Part shown: positions 48,417 through 59,140 of the stretch, one piece after another
How the letters are laid out: every line of letters starts with the position of its first letter
Position numbering within the stretch: the stretch's first letter is position 1
Assembly (NCBI RefSeq): GCF_000473895.1
Contig: NZ_ASSJ01000079.1
Coordinates: 1-64,000 of the forward strand
Length of the DNA: 64,000 nucleotides
Direction: 5' to 3'
Source: Rubidibacter lacunae KORDI 51-2
GTDB taxonomy: Bacteria; Cyanobacteriota; Cyanobacteriia; Cyanobacteriales; Rubidibacteraceae
The notes under the pieces: model-generated
The model's input: only the letters and a program-made list of their open reading frames with translations
What the model was told of the DNA's origin: nothing
Database searches by the model: none
Program-made: the position numbers and the translations under genes

Positions 48417-49090
48417 TCCGACCCATAACTCACTAGTCCCTAACGACTTAGCAAAGATTGTGGGAATCATAAACGAGTAAAAATCCCACAGCGACCCGAC
48501 CTAATCGGGGCCGACCGCGTTTGCTTGCGCCGGGTTCGCGAACTGCAGATACCGCTTACGCAGCTGCACGTTCGTCGATTGCTTAGGCTCAGTCTACACC
48601 ACTCGCTTGCCCCGCTCGCGTGATGACGATCGATCGGCGGAGTGAAGAACGACTGCGATCGCCCGGGCTATCCGAACGCTTTGGCAAGATTGCGGACGGT
48701 ATCTGGCAGTTCGAGGTGGCTGCCAGCAGCAGGCTCGAGAAGGGCTCTATGCGGGCGATCGCCGGCGCAAGAGCGATGATGCTGAGGGCGGAACGCGCGC
48801 GCAGATCTTTGACGCAACGACAATCTGCTGGGCGTCTCCAACAAACTCAACCGCACCACGGCAGTTGTCAAGCTGAGGCAATGGTAAGCAAACGATGATG
48901 ACGGTGGATGATACCCCACTTGAAGCAATTGCGGGGCTGACGAACGTCCACTAGTGGGCAGAGACGGTATAAAAGTGATTTCGTAGGAATGATATGACAG
49001 CGGTCTGTCCCGGAGGACAGACCGCTTGTTCGAGTAAGTGGGGCTGTATGCAGCGCGGTGCGTATTGCTACGACATCGCGGCGGTGGGTA
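48417..49090. other. intergenic region between ggtB and groEL
   Basis: About 670 bp. It must carry the ggtB promoter. Two short overlapping frames (48620-48898 plus, 48668-48928 minus) have no recognisable features. The groEL terminator hairpin sits at 48999-49026. Confidence 0.5.
48999..49026 (-). terminator. hairpin downstream of groEL
   Basis: A perfect 12-bp stem (AGCGGTCTGTCC) with a four-base loop, 65 bp after the groEL stop codon. No strong T-run follows, so termination efficiency is uncertain. Confidence 0.6.
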
Positions 49091-50825
<1,735 letters not shown>

Positions 50826-50893
50826 CCGCAGTTGGGTCGGATTCCCGAACGCAATTATGGCGCTTCGGCAAAACCGAATGGGCGGCATTTAGC

Positions 50894-51856
50894 TTATTTC
50901 AGCGTCCGCTTGCTCGGCTCGGAATCGTAGGCGAGGCGAAACCCGAACAAGATGTGTCGCGAGGCTAGCGGGCGCGCGTGACGGTAGGCAGCACGGCAAA
51001 ACCCCGGCAGGTCGTCCCACGAGCACCCCTTGAGAACAACGCGATCGCCGTTGGCTGTCAAAGTGGCGGAGTATTCGAAGATGTTGCCGGCAGCGTCTTC
51101 CATTCCGAAAGGGCTGCGGCTGAGGGGGTAGCTCGCGATTGCGGTCGTGTAATCCGGGTCCGTCCCCCAATTGGTGGCGTCGTCGCGCCAGCGATCGCCC
51201 CAGGGGAAATAGCGACCGTCGGTGCCGCGGGCGGCTTTTTCCCACTCCAGAGCGCTCGGCAGTCGGTAAGCGATGCCGTCGCGATTGCCGCGCCAGCGGG
51301 CATAGGCTAGAGCGTCGCGGTAAGACACGAGTACGACGGGATGTCTCCCCGTCCCGGCAGGGTAGCGATCGCCCGTCCAGAGGAAGCGCTCGACGGTGGT
51401 GTAGGGATGGACGAGAAAGCCTTGCTGCTGGTACTCCGTAGCGGAGATACCCGGAATGCGGTGTCTGGTGGCTTGCACGAACGCGCGGTAGTCGGCGTTG
51501 GTAACGAGGTTGCGTGCGATACAGAACCCCGGTAAGGAGAGCGTCTGACGCGATCGCTCGTTTTCGAACCAGCGAGCTTGACGCAGGCGCTGTTCGACTG
51601 CGGGGACGCGTTCGGCTTGTGGTGCCGCGGCCAGGGCGGAGATGCGGTAGCCGTAGTCGCGTTCGGCGCGATCGCTGCCGGCCGCAAACTCGCCAGCGGG
51701 CACGGCGGCAAAGTCATCTCGGCAAACAGGGGTCGGTCCACCAGTCACTGGCAATGATGCCAACCAGATCGCGGCGATCGCTCCAGCTGCTGACCCGGCT
51801 AGGATGGGCGCGAGGAACCGGACAAGCGGCGGCTTAGAAAGGGTTAAGTTTGCCAT
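50894..51856 (-). CDS. SUMF1/formylglycine-generating-enzyme fold protein
   Basis: A 320-residue protein with one N-terminal membrane helix (about 12-36) and a SUMF1/EgtB/PvdO-type domain (VPAGEFAAGSD at 52-62, YRLPSALEWEKAARG about 218-232, FPWGDRWRDDATNWG, and the C-terminal GFRLAYDSE). Two cysteines, in LKGCSWDD and PGFCRAAYRHAR, lie near the catalytic position, but they are eight residues apart rather than in the C-x4-C spacing of true formylglycine enzymes. It is therefore probably a different member, substrate unknown. Its start is 35 bp from the divergent cupin gene. Confidence 0.75.
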   Translation of the reverse strand: MANLTLSKPPLVRFLAPILAGSAAGAIAAIWLASLPVTGGPTPVCRDDFAAVPAGEFAAGSDRAERDYGYRISALAAAPQAERVPAVEQRLRQARWFENERSRQTLSLPGFCIARNLVTNADYRAFVQATRHRIPGISATEYQQQGFLVHPYTTVERFLWTGDRYPAGTGRHPVVLVSYRDALAYARWRGNRDGIAYRLPSALEWEKAARGTDGRYFPWGDRWRDDATNWGTDPDYTTAIASYPLSRSPFGMEDAAGNIFEYSATLTANGDRVVLKGCSWDDLPGFCRAAYRHARPLASRHILFGFRLAYDSEPSKRTLK

Positions 51857-51891
51857 GCTAGCTTGAGGCCGATTCAGAGCTGAGACCCCGT

Positions 51892-52500
51892 ATGGATGCC
51901 CGTAACTGGCTTGTTATAGACGACAGCACTTACACCGAACTCGACTTAGAGTGCTTCGAACCGCCGTTGGAACCCTACCGACTCTATCGGTTCTTGAGCG
52001 ATCTCGAAGACATTTTGGCGCAGGAGCCCGACGATCGCCAACGCTTGCAAGCAATCCTGCCGCGGGTGCGGACTCTATTAAATAGTTCGTACTGGTTGCA
52101 GATGGAGTTCGACCCGCCCTCGCCGCGGACGGGTTGGGCGGTGAGGTTTTTGTATCGAGACCACGAGTTCCCGCTGACGCTGCAGATGGTGACCTGGGCG
52201 CCGGGGCAGGTGTCGCCAATTCACAATCATGCGTCCTGGGGCGCGATCGCCCTGATAGCCGGGCAGGAGCGCAACCGGATCTGGAAGCGATCGCCGACAG
52301 CGGACGCACGGGACCGCATCGAACCGGTCGGCGAAGTCGTGTTGAATCCGGGTGATGTTATCGGGCTAACTCCGGAAGCCATTCATAGCGTAGAAGTCCT
52401 CGGCAACGAACCCACGATTTCGTTCAACCTTTATGGGGTAACGAACTTCCAGAAACGTTTCGAGTTCGACCGCGAACGAGGGACGGCAAAGCTTTACTGA
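51892..52500 (+). CDS. cysteine dioxygenase-like cupin
   Basis: A 202-residue single-domain cupin. The iron-binding motif PIHNHASWGAIALIAGQERNR (HxH, about 112-132) and the third-ligand histidine in EAIHSVEVLG (about 165) follow the cysteine dioxygenase family, which oxidises thiols to sulfinates. The bacterial Tyr/Cys crosslink cysteine was not identified, so the substrate may be a thiol other than cysteine. It is divergent from the SUMF1-type gene across only 35 bp. Confidence 0.75.
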   Translation: MDARNWLVIDDSTYTELDLECFEPPLEPYRLYRFLSDLEDILAQEPDDRQRLQAILPRVRTLLNSSYWLQMEFDPPSPRTGWAVRFLYRDHEFPLTLQMVTWAPGQVSPIHNHASWGAIALIAGQERNRIWKRSPTADARDRIEPVGEVVLNPGDVIGLTPEAIHSVEVLGNEPTISFNLYGVTNFQKRFEFDRERGTAKLY

Positions 52501-52515
52501 ACAATCCCCGCAACG

Positions 52516-53082
52516 TCACGGAGCATCCGCCAAGATTTCACCGACGGCAAACGGTCGATCTGGGAATGCTTGGAACGCCAGAGATTCACCCGGCCGGACG
52601 GTCTGCACGCTGGTGTAGCCGTCGGGACTCGGATTGCGGTAGATCTCGATCGCGGGCGTGTTGAGATCGACAATCCAAACTTCGCGAATGTCGGCACGGG
52701 CATAGAGCGGGGCTTTGACGGTGCGATCGTAGTTGATGGTCGTATCGGCTACTTCGACGAGAGCAAAGATGTCTTCTGGCTCGGGAAGCTTGCCGCTATA
52801 GAAGTCCGAGCGCCGTTGCAGGATCGCAAGGTCGGGTTGGGGTTGAGAACGATCGCTTACCCGCACGGAGCTTTGAACCTGCACCAGTGCGACATCTGAT
52901 AGTGCCATGAAGAACAGTTCGGCTAGGCGATTGACGCAACCGATGTGCTTGCTGCCCAGGGGTGACATTTCAACGATCGCTCCTTCAATCAACTCGACGC
53001 GATCGCATTCGGTGAGAATCCCCACTTCGGCCATGCGCTGATACTGCTCGATCGTGAACTTTTTGTGTGCGAGGGCAACCAC
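52516..53082 (-). CDS. Uma2-family (DUF820) restriction-endonuclease-like protein
   Basis: A 188-residue member of the Uma2 family, extremely abundant in cyanobacteria. The PD-(D/E)xK-like core is visible: ELIEGAIVEMSPLG near 30-43, QPDLAILQRR (D about 84) and LVEVADTTINYDRTVKAPLYA (E about 108, K about 122). Function of the family is unsettled, with nuclease activity inferred. It is convergent with the cupin gene, 15 bp apart. Confidence 0.88.
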   Translation of the reverse strand: MVALAHKKFTIEQYQRMAEVGILTECDRVELIEGAIVEMSPLGSKHIGCVNRLAELFFMALSDVALVQVQSSVRVSDRSQPQPDLAILQRRSDFYSGKLPEPEDIFALVEVADTTINYDRTVKAPLYARADIREVWIVDLNTPAIEIYRNPSPDGYTSVQTVRPGESLAFQAFPDRPFAVGEILADAP

Positions 53083-53654
53083 TTTGACTTCCTCGAACCC
53101 GTGCTTCGATGTTACTGCGCGGCAGGGCTGGGGCGGCGAGTGGTATCAGGCGATCGCTTCCCCGACGCGATGGCTTAGCGCTCCAGAGCGATCGCGCCAT
53201 TGGAGAGCCGATTGCTGCCGTAGAGGATGGTAAGGACGATCGATCCAGAGCTGCAATAGGTCGGCGGAAATTGTCCTTGGGCTCTGCGATCGCGTAGCTA
53301 CGCCGACAAAAGCCATGATTGGTGTCGTTTCCTCAGAACGGAAGCGTGAAAACATGTACTCGTTACTCCGAGACAACACGCCGAGTTAACTTTCTAACTC
53401 CATTGGCCTTTCCCCAGCGATAACGCCTCGACTTCCTTGCCTAAGAGACTGGAGGGACTGAAAGGCTTACTACCTGCGCCAACGTATCCGTCAACATGTG
53501 GTCGCGGGAAGGTTGGGGTCATCGAGTTTCCCCTATTTGCCCCCCAGATACCCGCCGATAAACTCGGACTCTCGAGGACAAAAAATATATGAGAAAACCG
53601 GCTCCCAGAGTGGGTTTACCGGTCGTTGATAGAGATTATTGGGTTATTTGATGA
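53083..53654. other. intergenic region before tRNA-Ala
   Basis: About 570 bp without a credible gene; short frames on both strands overlap each other and have no features. Confidence 0.45.
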
Positions 53655-53727
53655 TGGAGCTAAGCGGACTCGAACCGCTGGCCCCCTCAATGCCATTGAG
53701 GTGCTCTACCAGCTGAGCTATAGCCCC
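53655..53727 (-). tRNA. tRNA-Ala (GGC anticodon)
   Basis: A 73-base cloverleaf: acceptor GGGGCTA with TAGCTCC (one G-U pair), D arm GCTCAGCTGGTAGAGC, anticodon stem CCTCA/TGAGG with loop ATGGCAT (anticodon GGC), T arm with GGTTCGAGTCC. The terminal A of the discriminator position is encoded, while CCA is not. Confidence 0.95.
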
Positions 53728-53972
53728 ATAGTGAGACTGTCATCCTAGCTTGCGATTTCCAGATTCGTCAAGCGACGGCAGCACTCTCACTCGGAATCCG
53801 TGCAGCACAGACGAGTGTCAGGCAAACATGACAGAGACGCAACGTTGCTTTTCCGTTACCCTCCAAAGTAGGGGGAGCCCGTAAGTAAATTTGTTGCACG
53901 AGCGTTTGGGCAATATTCCAGCTTGCTTCGCCGAGCAAGGGTCCGAGTTAAAGCTCCATAGCATTGTCGACC

Positions 53973-55169
53973 ATGACACAATCCGCGATGCACTGGCGAC
54001 GGTTGAGCGGCATCGTCGCCGTCCAAGGCTCGATTTCTTTGGGCTGGGTCATTTACGTTCTCTATTTGCCCGACTTGCTCGTTCGACTGGGCTTTCCGCA
54101 GGAGTTGGCCGGAGTTCTCATACTCTTGGAACATGCCCTTGAGGCGATCGTCCAGCCGCTCTTCGGTCATCTCGCCGATCGCTCGGAGCGCGAACGCGGA
54201 ACTCGTTTCCCCTGGATTATCTCCGGCGTGGTCTTGGCATCGGCGTGCTTCCTGGCAATCCCCGCGATCGCACTCTTCCTATCGCCGGCAAGTCCCTGGC
54301 GCTGGATGTTACCGGCAACAGCAGTGCTATGGGCTTCAGCAATGGCTGTTTTTCGCAGTCCTGTCGTTGCTTTGCTCGCACGTGCTGCACCCAAACCCCA
54401 ACTGCCGATCGCGGCCAGTTGCCTGACCTTGATTCAGCAGTGCATTAATGCCATTAGGTTCTCCGCATTCGGCTTTATACTCGGCATCGGTCCGTTATTT
54501 ACCTTTGCAACTGGCACGTTCGTCCTTTTAGGCGCTGCTACGCTCTTGCGTCGAGTCACGCCGGTGCCTGCATCACCAGCACCAGTGCGCAACGAACCCG
54601 CGCCAGCGATCTCCGTTCCGGCGATCGTCGCCATTATTGGAACGGGTATCGGGCTCTGCTGGGGGGTACGTTTCCTTTTCGCTGGGTTGACTCAAACAGT
54701 CGCACTGCGGTTTAGCGAAGCGTCCGGAGACTGGGCACTGCTGGGGTTTAATGTGTTGGTCGCCCTGACTGCCTTACCGGCAGGATGGGTTGCCAGCCAA
54801 ATCGGCAATACGCGTGCGATGGCGATCGCCACGATTGCCACGGCTCTGCTCCTCGGGATTGTCTCGTCTAACGCACCCATGGCGATCTTTCTTGTAAGTG
54901 CGGCTGTCATGAGTTTTACCCTCAGCACGGTTCTGAACGGCATGGTTCCCTTCGTTCTGGAGTTAGTCCCCGAATCTAGGGCCAGTTTGGGGGTCGGTAC
55001 GTTTTTTGGCGCATTCAGCGGTGCAATTGTCTTCTTCGAACTAGCATTTGCTCGTTTTCAGGGTCCGGACGCAGGGATGCTTCCGGGGATGACAGTCCTC
55101 ACGATCGCCAGCGGCTTCATCGCACTTGGCTGGTGGCAGCTTCGGCAACGAGATCGGCAGTTCCCTTGA
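53973..55169 (+). CDS. MFS transporter
   Basis: A 398-residue membrane protein with twelve hydrophobic helices and a cytoplasmic loop at the middle (about residues 195-215, rich in proline and alanine). The motif between helices 2 and 3 reads GHLADRSERERGTRFPWI, a variant of the MFS G-x-L-x-D-R signature. Substrate cannot be named from sequence. I chose ATG at 53973; a TTG at 53964 is in frame. tRNA-Ala lies about 245 bp upstream, on the other strand. Confidence 0.8.
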   Translation: MTQSAMHWRRLSGIVAVQGSISLGWVIYVLYLPDLLVRLGFPQELAGVLILLEHALEAIVQPLFGHLADRSERERGTRFPWIISGVVLASACFLAIPAIALFLSPASPWRWMLPATAVLWASAMAVFRSPVVALLARAAPKPQLPIAASCLTLIQQCINAIRFSAFGFILGIGPLFTFATGTFVLLGAATLLRRVTPVPASPAPVRNEPAPAISVPAIVAIIGTGIGLCWGVRFLFAGLTQTVALRFSEASGDWALLGFNVLVALTALPAGWVASQIGNTRAMAIATIATALLLGIVSSNAPMAIFLVSAAVMSFTLSTVLNGMVPFVLELVPESRASLGVGTFFGAFSGAIVFFELAFARFQGPDAGMLPGMTVLTIASGFIALGWWQLRQRDRQFP

Positions 55170-55387
55170 CGTTCGCAAAACCGAGCAAGCTGCCGTTACA
55201 CGCAGTTAGCCGTAACACGCAGTTAAAAGTCTTAGGGACTTCCGAAACAGCCAAAGCGTCAGTCCCGAGTCTGTGGATTAGCCTGAAATTGGCGTGGCGA
55301 AGTGCAGGTTGGATCCGCGCGATCGCCAACAGTAAGCGTTTAGAGCATTTGGATAGTCCAGTCGCTTGTCCGGCGCGATCGCGGTTG

Positions 55388-56335
55388 CTAAGCCAACCAA
55401 CACGCCGCGGGCAACAACAGATACTCCAAAAAGAACAACTTCCAGATGAACTGGTAAAAGCTGACAATTTCCGGTTTGCGGTCGAGATCGACGCCTCGGC
55501 TGCGCCACCACAAGCCGCCGAGCAACAAAAAATGCGTTGCTACGAGGAAAACTGGGTTCAGATCCACCTCCCAGACTAAGCTGACAGCTATCAATCCGAG
55601 ATAGCAGCTGCTGGCAATCCAGCGCGCGATGTTAAACACCGAGCGTTTCCCAAGCAGGATTGTCAGCGTCGTGATGTTGAACTGCTTGTCGCCTTCAAGG
55701 TCGGGAACGTCTTTAAAGATCGCGATCGCAATCGTAAAAACAAAAATAAATCCACTCAGCGCCCACACCGACGGTGTCAGCAGTTCCCGTCCGGCGATCG
55801 CACTCGTGAAGTGCAAGAACAACCCCAGATTCACGACTACGCCACGGACGAACAAAATGCACAGGGCCGCGAGCAACGGCGATCGCTTCAAGCGGATCGG
55901 CGGCAGCGAATACGCTGTGCCGACGATTAGGCTGGTGGCAATGGTTGCGAATAGCCAGCGCCCAGACAGGGCCGCGATCGCCAAGGCCGAGCTGCCGGAT
56001 AGCCCGACCAGCCATCGTGCTTGTGCGGGGGCGAACTCGCCGGCTGCAATAGGTAGGTGCGGTTTGTTGATGCGATCGATACCGACGTCGGTCAATTGAT
56101 TGAGTCCGACTATATAAATGTTGCCGCCCAGGCATGCCAACCAGGCGATCGCTGCCACGCTCGCCCCAGATAGTGACTGCTCGCCGACGGTGTCGACCGC
56201 GATCGCGTAGAGCGCCCAAACGCTCAAACTAGTGCCAATCACCGTATGCGGGCGCGAGAACGTCCAGAAACTCTGCAGCCACGCCCTCGGCTCGCGCCAA
56301 AAACTTCGCGGTTGGGTACCAGAGGGTTGGCTCAT
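55388..56335 (-). CDS. vte2: homogentisate phytyltransferase
   Basis: The enzyme prenylates homogentisate with phytyl diphosphate, the committed step of tocopherol synthesis, in the membrane. The 315-residue protein has eight or nine hydrophobic helices and both aspartate motifs: NQLTDVGIDRINKPHLP (about 92-108) and IFKDVPDLEGDKQFNI (about 211-226). The ATG at 56335 gives MSQPSGTQ; a longer frame to 56383 adds arginine-rich sequence. The next gene upstream on the same strand is the tocopherol methyltransferase, giving a pathway pair. Confidence 0.9.
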   Translation of the reverse strand: MSQPSGTQPRSFWREPRAWLQSFWTFSRPHTVIGTSLSVWALYAIAVDTVGEQSLSGASVAAIAWLACLGGNIYIVGLNQLTDVGIDRINKPHLPIAAGEFAPAQARWLVGLSGSSALAIAALSGRWLFATIATSLIVGTAYSLPPIRLKRSPLLAALCILFVRGVVVNLGLFLHFTSAIAGRELLTPSVWALSGFIFVFTIAIAIFKDVPDLEGDKQFNITTLTILLGKRSVFNIARWIASSCYLGLIAVSLVWEVDLNPVFLVATHFLLLGGLWWRSRGVDLDRKPEIVSFYQFIWKLFFLEYLLLPAACWLA

Positions 56336-56467
56336 AGCTCTCGTTGGGTAAAGATGCCGATCCAAAGGCTGGCGCGATCGCACTCGACGTAATTCCCATA
56401 TCGAACGAGGGGAGCGATCGCAGGCTCGGTCGCGAATTCGGAAGGTTTAAGGGAGTCGCCTGCGCTG

Positions 56468-57361
56468 CTAGAGTGCTCGAGAGTACTCGGACTTACGAGC
56501 TGCAAGCAACCCAAAGCGAATCAGCCCGCGGGCGTAGCCCTTACTCATCAATCCCAGCGATAAAGCAGCTTGAACGGTTTGCCAACCGCTGGAGACCAAC
56601 CCTTGAATTGTCTCTAGGTTGAAGGCAGAGGCAATGACGACATCCCAAAATGGCGCAACAGCGGCGGACCAATCCGCCGTCAGGATTCCCTCCCAACCGA
56701 GCGCGCGCGCGATCTCTTCGTAGTCCGGTAAAGAGATGACATAGGGCAAGCAATACACGCGATAGATCTCGTTCAGATGGCGGCGCTCCTCATCTGTCAG
56801 CGCACCGGCCAGCGAAGCGGTCGGCCGGTGGCACCACGTTGCCATTAAAAAAAGTCCTCCCGGTCGCAGGACGCGATCGCATTCGCGCAGGAACTTTGCT
56901 TTGTCGGGCATGTGTTCGCCGCTCTCCAACGACCAGACTATGTCGAAGCTGTTGTCGGGAAATGGCATGGCTAGCGCGTCGGCCACTTCAAATCGGACGC
57001 GGTCGTCCAACCCGGCTGCTGCCGCGCGCTCGCTAGCGCGATCGGCTTGCACCGGCGATAGGGTGATGCCCGTTGCGCGGGCGTTGAAGGTTTCGGCCAA
57101 ATACAGCGTGCTGCCGCCAATGCCGCAGCCCACGTCCAGGATCTGCTGCGGGCGATCTTCGCTTGCGCTCGGCGTCCCCGCTTTTACCCCCCAATTCCAA
57201 AACTCTTCGATGAGATCGATTTGCGCTTGGCGGCGGGGCACGCGTCGCGTCCCCGAGCGACCGTAATATCCGTGGTGCATGTGCTCGCCCCAAGTGCGCT
57301 CCCACAGGGCACTCGAAGCATCGTAAAACCGCCGGATATCGCGATTGAGGGTCGAACTCAC
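56468..57361 (-). CDS. vte4: gamma-tocopherol methyltransferase
   Basis: Methylates gamma-tocopherol to alpha-tocopherol using SAM. The 297-residue protein starts MSSTLNRDIRRFYDASS, followed by WERTWGEHMHHGYYG (about 22-36), the SAM site ILDVGCGIGGSTLYLAE (about 73-89) and WSLESGEHMPDK (about 143-154). The block YVISLPDYEEIARALGW and the C-terminus match cyanobacterial Vte4 (Slr0089 type). The GTG at 57361 is preceded by GGAG at about ten bases. It lies 132 bp before vte2 on the same strand. Confidence 0.88.
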   Translation of the reverse strand: MSSTLNRDIRRFYDASSALWERTWGEHMHHGYYGRSGTRRVPRRQAQIDLIEEFWNWGVKAGTPSASEDRPQQILDVGCGIGGSTLYLAETFNARATGITLSPVQADRASERAAAAGLDDRVRFEVADALAMPFPDNSFDIVWSLESGEHMPDKAKFLRECDRVLRPGGLFLMATWCHRPTASLAGALTDEERRHLNEIYRVYCLPYVISLPDYEEIARALGWEGILTADWSAAVAPFWDVVIASAFNLETIQGLVSSGWQTVQAALSLGLMSKGYARGLIRFGLLAARKSEYSRAL

Positions 57362-57482
57362 AATGGCATTAACTCCGCACGTTGACTGCAAGTAATGTAA
57401 AAGCTGCCGGTGCGGCGATCGCGCGCGGCCCGAGCCTGCGGAGATGCTAGCATTTGGCGAGCGAGTACTGAGGTGAAAACCC

Positions 57483-57782
57483 ATGGCCGATCCGCTCACG
57501 CCGCAAGTCAGCGATCGCATCTGCGCCCACATGAATGACGATCATGCCGAAGCCGTGTTGCTATACGCGCGTATTTTTGGTCAAACGCCGCAGGCAACCG
57601 CCGCGCGCATGGAGTCGATCGACACCGAGGGCATGAACCTCACCGCCGATGTAGCTGGACAGCCGACTCCGGTGCGCGTTAGCTTCGAGCAACCGCTACA
57701 AACCTCAGAAGATGCACACCACACATTAATCGATATGGTGAAGCAAGCTCGCCAGCAAGCCCAAGCAGCCGGCGCATCCTGA
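57483..57782 (+). CDS. DUF2470 domain protein
   Basis: A 99-residue stand-alone DUF2470 (HugZ C-terminal-like) domain: RICAHMNDDHAEAVLLYARIFG (11-32) contains the MNDDH signature, followed by IDTEGMNLTADVAGQP and VSFEQPLQTSEDAHHTLI. In heme-binding HugZ the domain carries the heme ligand histidine; stand-alone cyanobacterial copies may bind heme or other tetrapyrroles, but this is not proven. It is divergent from vte4, with about 120 bp between. Confidence 0.85.
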   Translation: MADPLTPQVSDRICAHMNDDHAEAVLLYARIFGQTPQATAARMESIDTEGMNLTADVAGQPTPVRVSFEQPLQTSEDAHHTLIDMVKQARQQAQAAGAS

Positions 57783-57940
57783 CCGAGTCATCCTGACGTA
57801 TCGTTTTAGATCCAGGCAGTCCCATTAGTTTTGGGAACCGATCGCAATGCAGGGACGGGCGATCGCTTCGCACCGAACGTCGAGTGCAGCCCCGAAGCTT
57901 AGCGGGTGTGGGGACAACCGGCGATTCCGCAGGCAGGAGC

Positions 57941-58025
57941 CCTGAAGTGCGATGCTCGTGCTGAGTTGTAAGCAAGGCAAAGTGAGGGTTCTGCACCCGC
58001 ACTTCCCTTCACTGAACTGGACTAA
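57941..58025 (-). repeat. dispersed ~85 bp repeat family, copy C
   Basis: The best-preserved copy. Read on the minus strand it begins TAGTCC, where TAG is the stop codon of rnhB, and then carries AAGTGCGGGT-GCAGA-ACCCTCACTT, a near-perfect hairpin, before ending CGCACTTCAGG. Orientation matches rnhB transcription, so it would form the 3' untranslated region. Confidence 0.75.
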
Positions 58026-58702
58026 TCCTCGGACGATGGGTGCGGGGACACTACACGGCACGGGCGAAACGACAGGCGATGCTGCGGTGACGGCCCGTAT
58101 CGCTGTAGAGCCTGGCCGTGGGCAGGTGTGCCATAGCCTTTGTTACTGGCCAGATAGTACTCGGGGTAGCGCTGGGCAAAGCGGGCGATCAAATCGTCGC
58201 GCCACACCTTAGCCAGGATGCTCGCTGCCGCAATTGCGGGGGAGCGGCGATCGCCGCCAACCATCGGCACCTGCTCCATCGGCAACTCCGGCAAAGCGAA
58301 GCGCCCGTCGACCAAGCACAGTGCTGGACGCGGCGCGAGCTTCAGCACCGCTCGCCGCATTGCCCGTAGCGATGCTTGCAAAATGTTGATGCGATCGATT
58401 TCTGCCGCGGTGGCGTAACCAATCCGCCAGTCGAATGCCAGCTCCTGCAGGTAACCGACTAACTTGCGGCGGCGCAGCGGCGTCAGCTGCTTACTATCTT
58501 TTACTTCCAATTCAACGAGTTGGGGCAGCGCCGACTGCGGCATCACAACTGCCGCCGCAACCACCGGACCGAACAGCGCGCCGCGTCCCACCTCATCGAC
58601 CCCCGCCAAGAGCGTCTGGGGATCGACCGACGGTCCGAGTTCCCATACGGGTGGATCGCCCTTGCGATCGGGTGGAGTAGCAGAGGAATGCATAACAGTC
58701 AT
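58022..58702 (-). CDS. rnhB: ribonuclease HII
   Basis: RNase HII nicks RNA-DNA hybrids at single ribonucleotides. The 226-residue protein has GVDEVGRGALFGPVVAAAVV (D, E ligands, about 34-53), VKDSKQLTPLRR, the AIAAASILAKVWRDD motif and the catalytic aspartate in LVDGRF. The N-terminal ~25 residues are variable. The start is uncertain between 58693, 58702 and 58756; I used 58702. The stop codon TAG is also the first three bases of dispersed repeat copy C. Confidence 0.9.
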   Translation of the reverse strand: MTVMHSSATPPDRKGDPPVWELGPSVDPQTLLAGVDEVGRGALFGPVVAAAVVMPQSALPQLVELEVKDSKQLTPLRRRKLVGYLQELAFDWRIGYATAAEIDRINILQASLRAMRRAVLKLAPRPALCLVDGRFALPELPMEQVPMVGGDRRSPAIAAASILAKVWRDDLIARFAQRYPEYYLASNKGYGTPAHGQALQRYGPSPQHRLSFRPCRVVSPHPSSED

Positions 58703-59140
58703 CGTAACGATATACAAGTAGTAGTGGGTTGCAGCCAAGCAAGGCAGGGCCTTCAAGCAATTTTGGCTAACCCGATTGAACTAGCAATGGTGCAATCCTA
58801 TCTTGATTTCTTATGAAAAATTTCGCCTTTCCGCTGCTCTTTTATCTCTTTGCCTGCCTCATAGAGGATGCTAAGTAACTAAGAGACTTAGGTCTTAAAA
58901 TACATCAGTCAATTGTTTGCTGGTACTCCCAGCAGCATCGAGGTTTCACCCAAATCTAAAGGTCGGCTGAGGATTGAGTGTGAAGAGGTTTGGTCTTTTG
59001 TCGGCTGCAACTAAAACCACATCAAATTTATAAGCTGCTATTCGCGCCCCTAACTCAACGTTCGGGCAAGAGAATCGACGCTTGGGGACGATTCTCTTGC
59101 CCGTGAGTGGAAGCATTAATTGCGTGCGGGCGGTGGCAAC
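58703..59140. other. intergenic region between rnhB and GST gene
   Basis: About 440 bp lower in G+C than the neighbours. It contains a strong hairpin near its right end (59064-59104) and no gene that I can support. Confidence 0.5.
59064..59104 (-). terminator. hairpin downstream of the GST gene
   Basis: A 15-bp perfect stem (CGGGCAAGAGAATCG and its complement) with an 11-base loop, 37 bp after the GST stop. Likely the transcript end, though a T-run is lacking. Confidence 0.65.

Noticed and set aside
48620-48928. Overlapping frames between ggtB and groEL
   Set aside because: No family features and no ribosome site; both strands are open by base composition alone.
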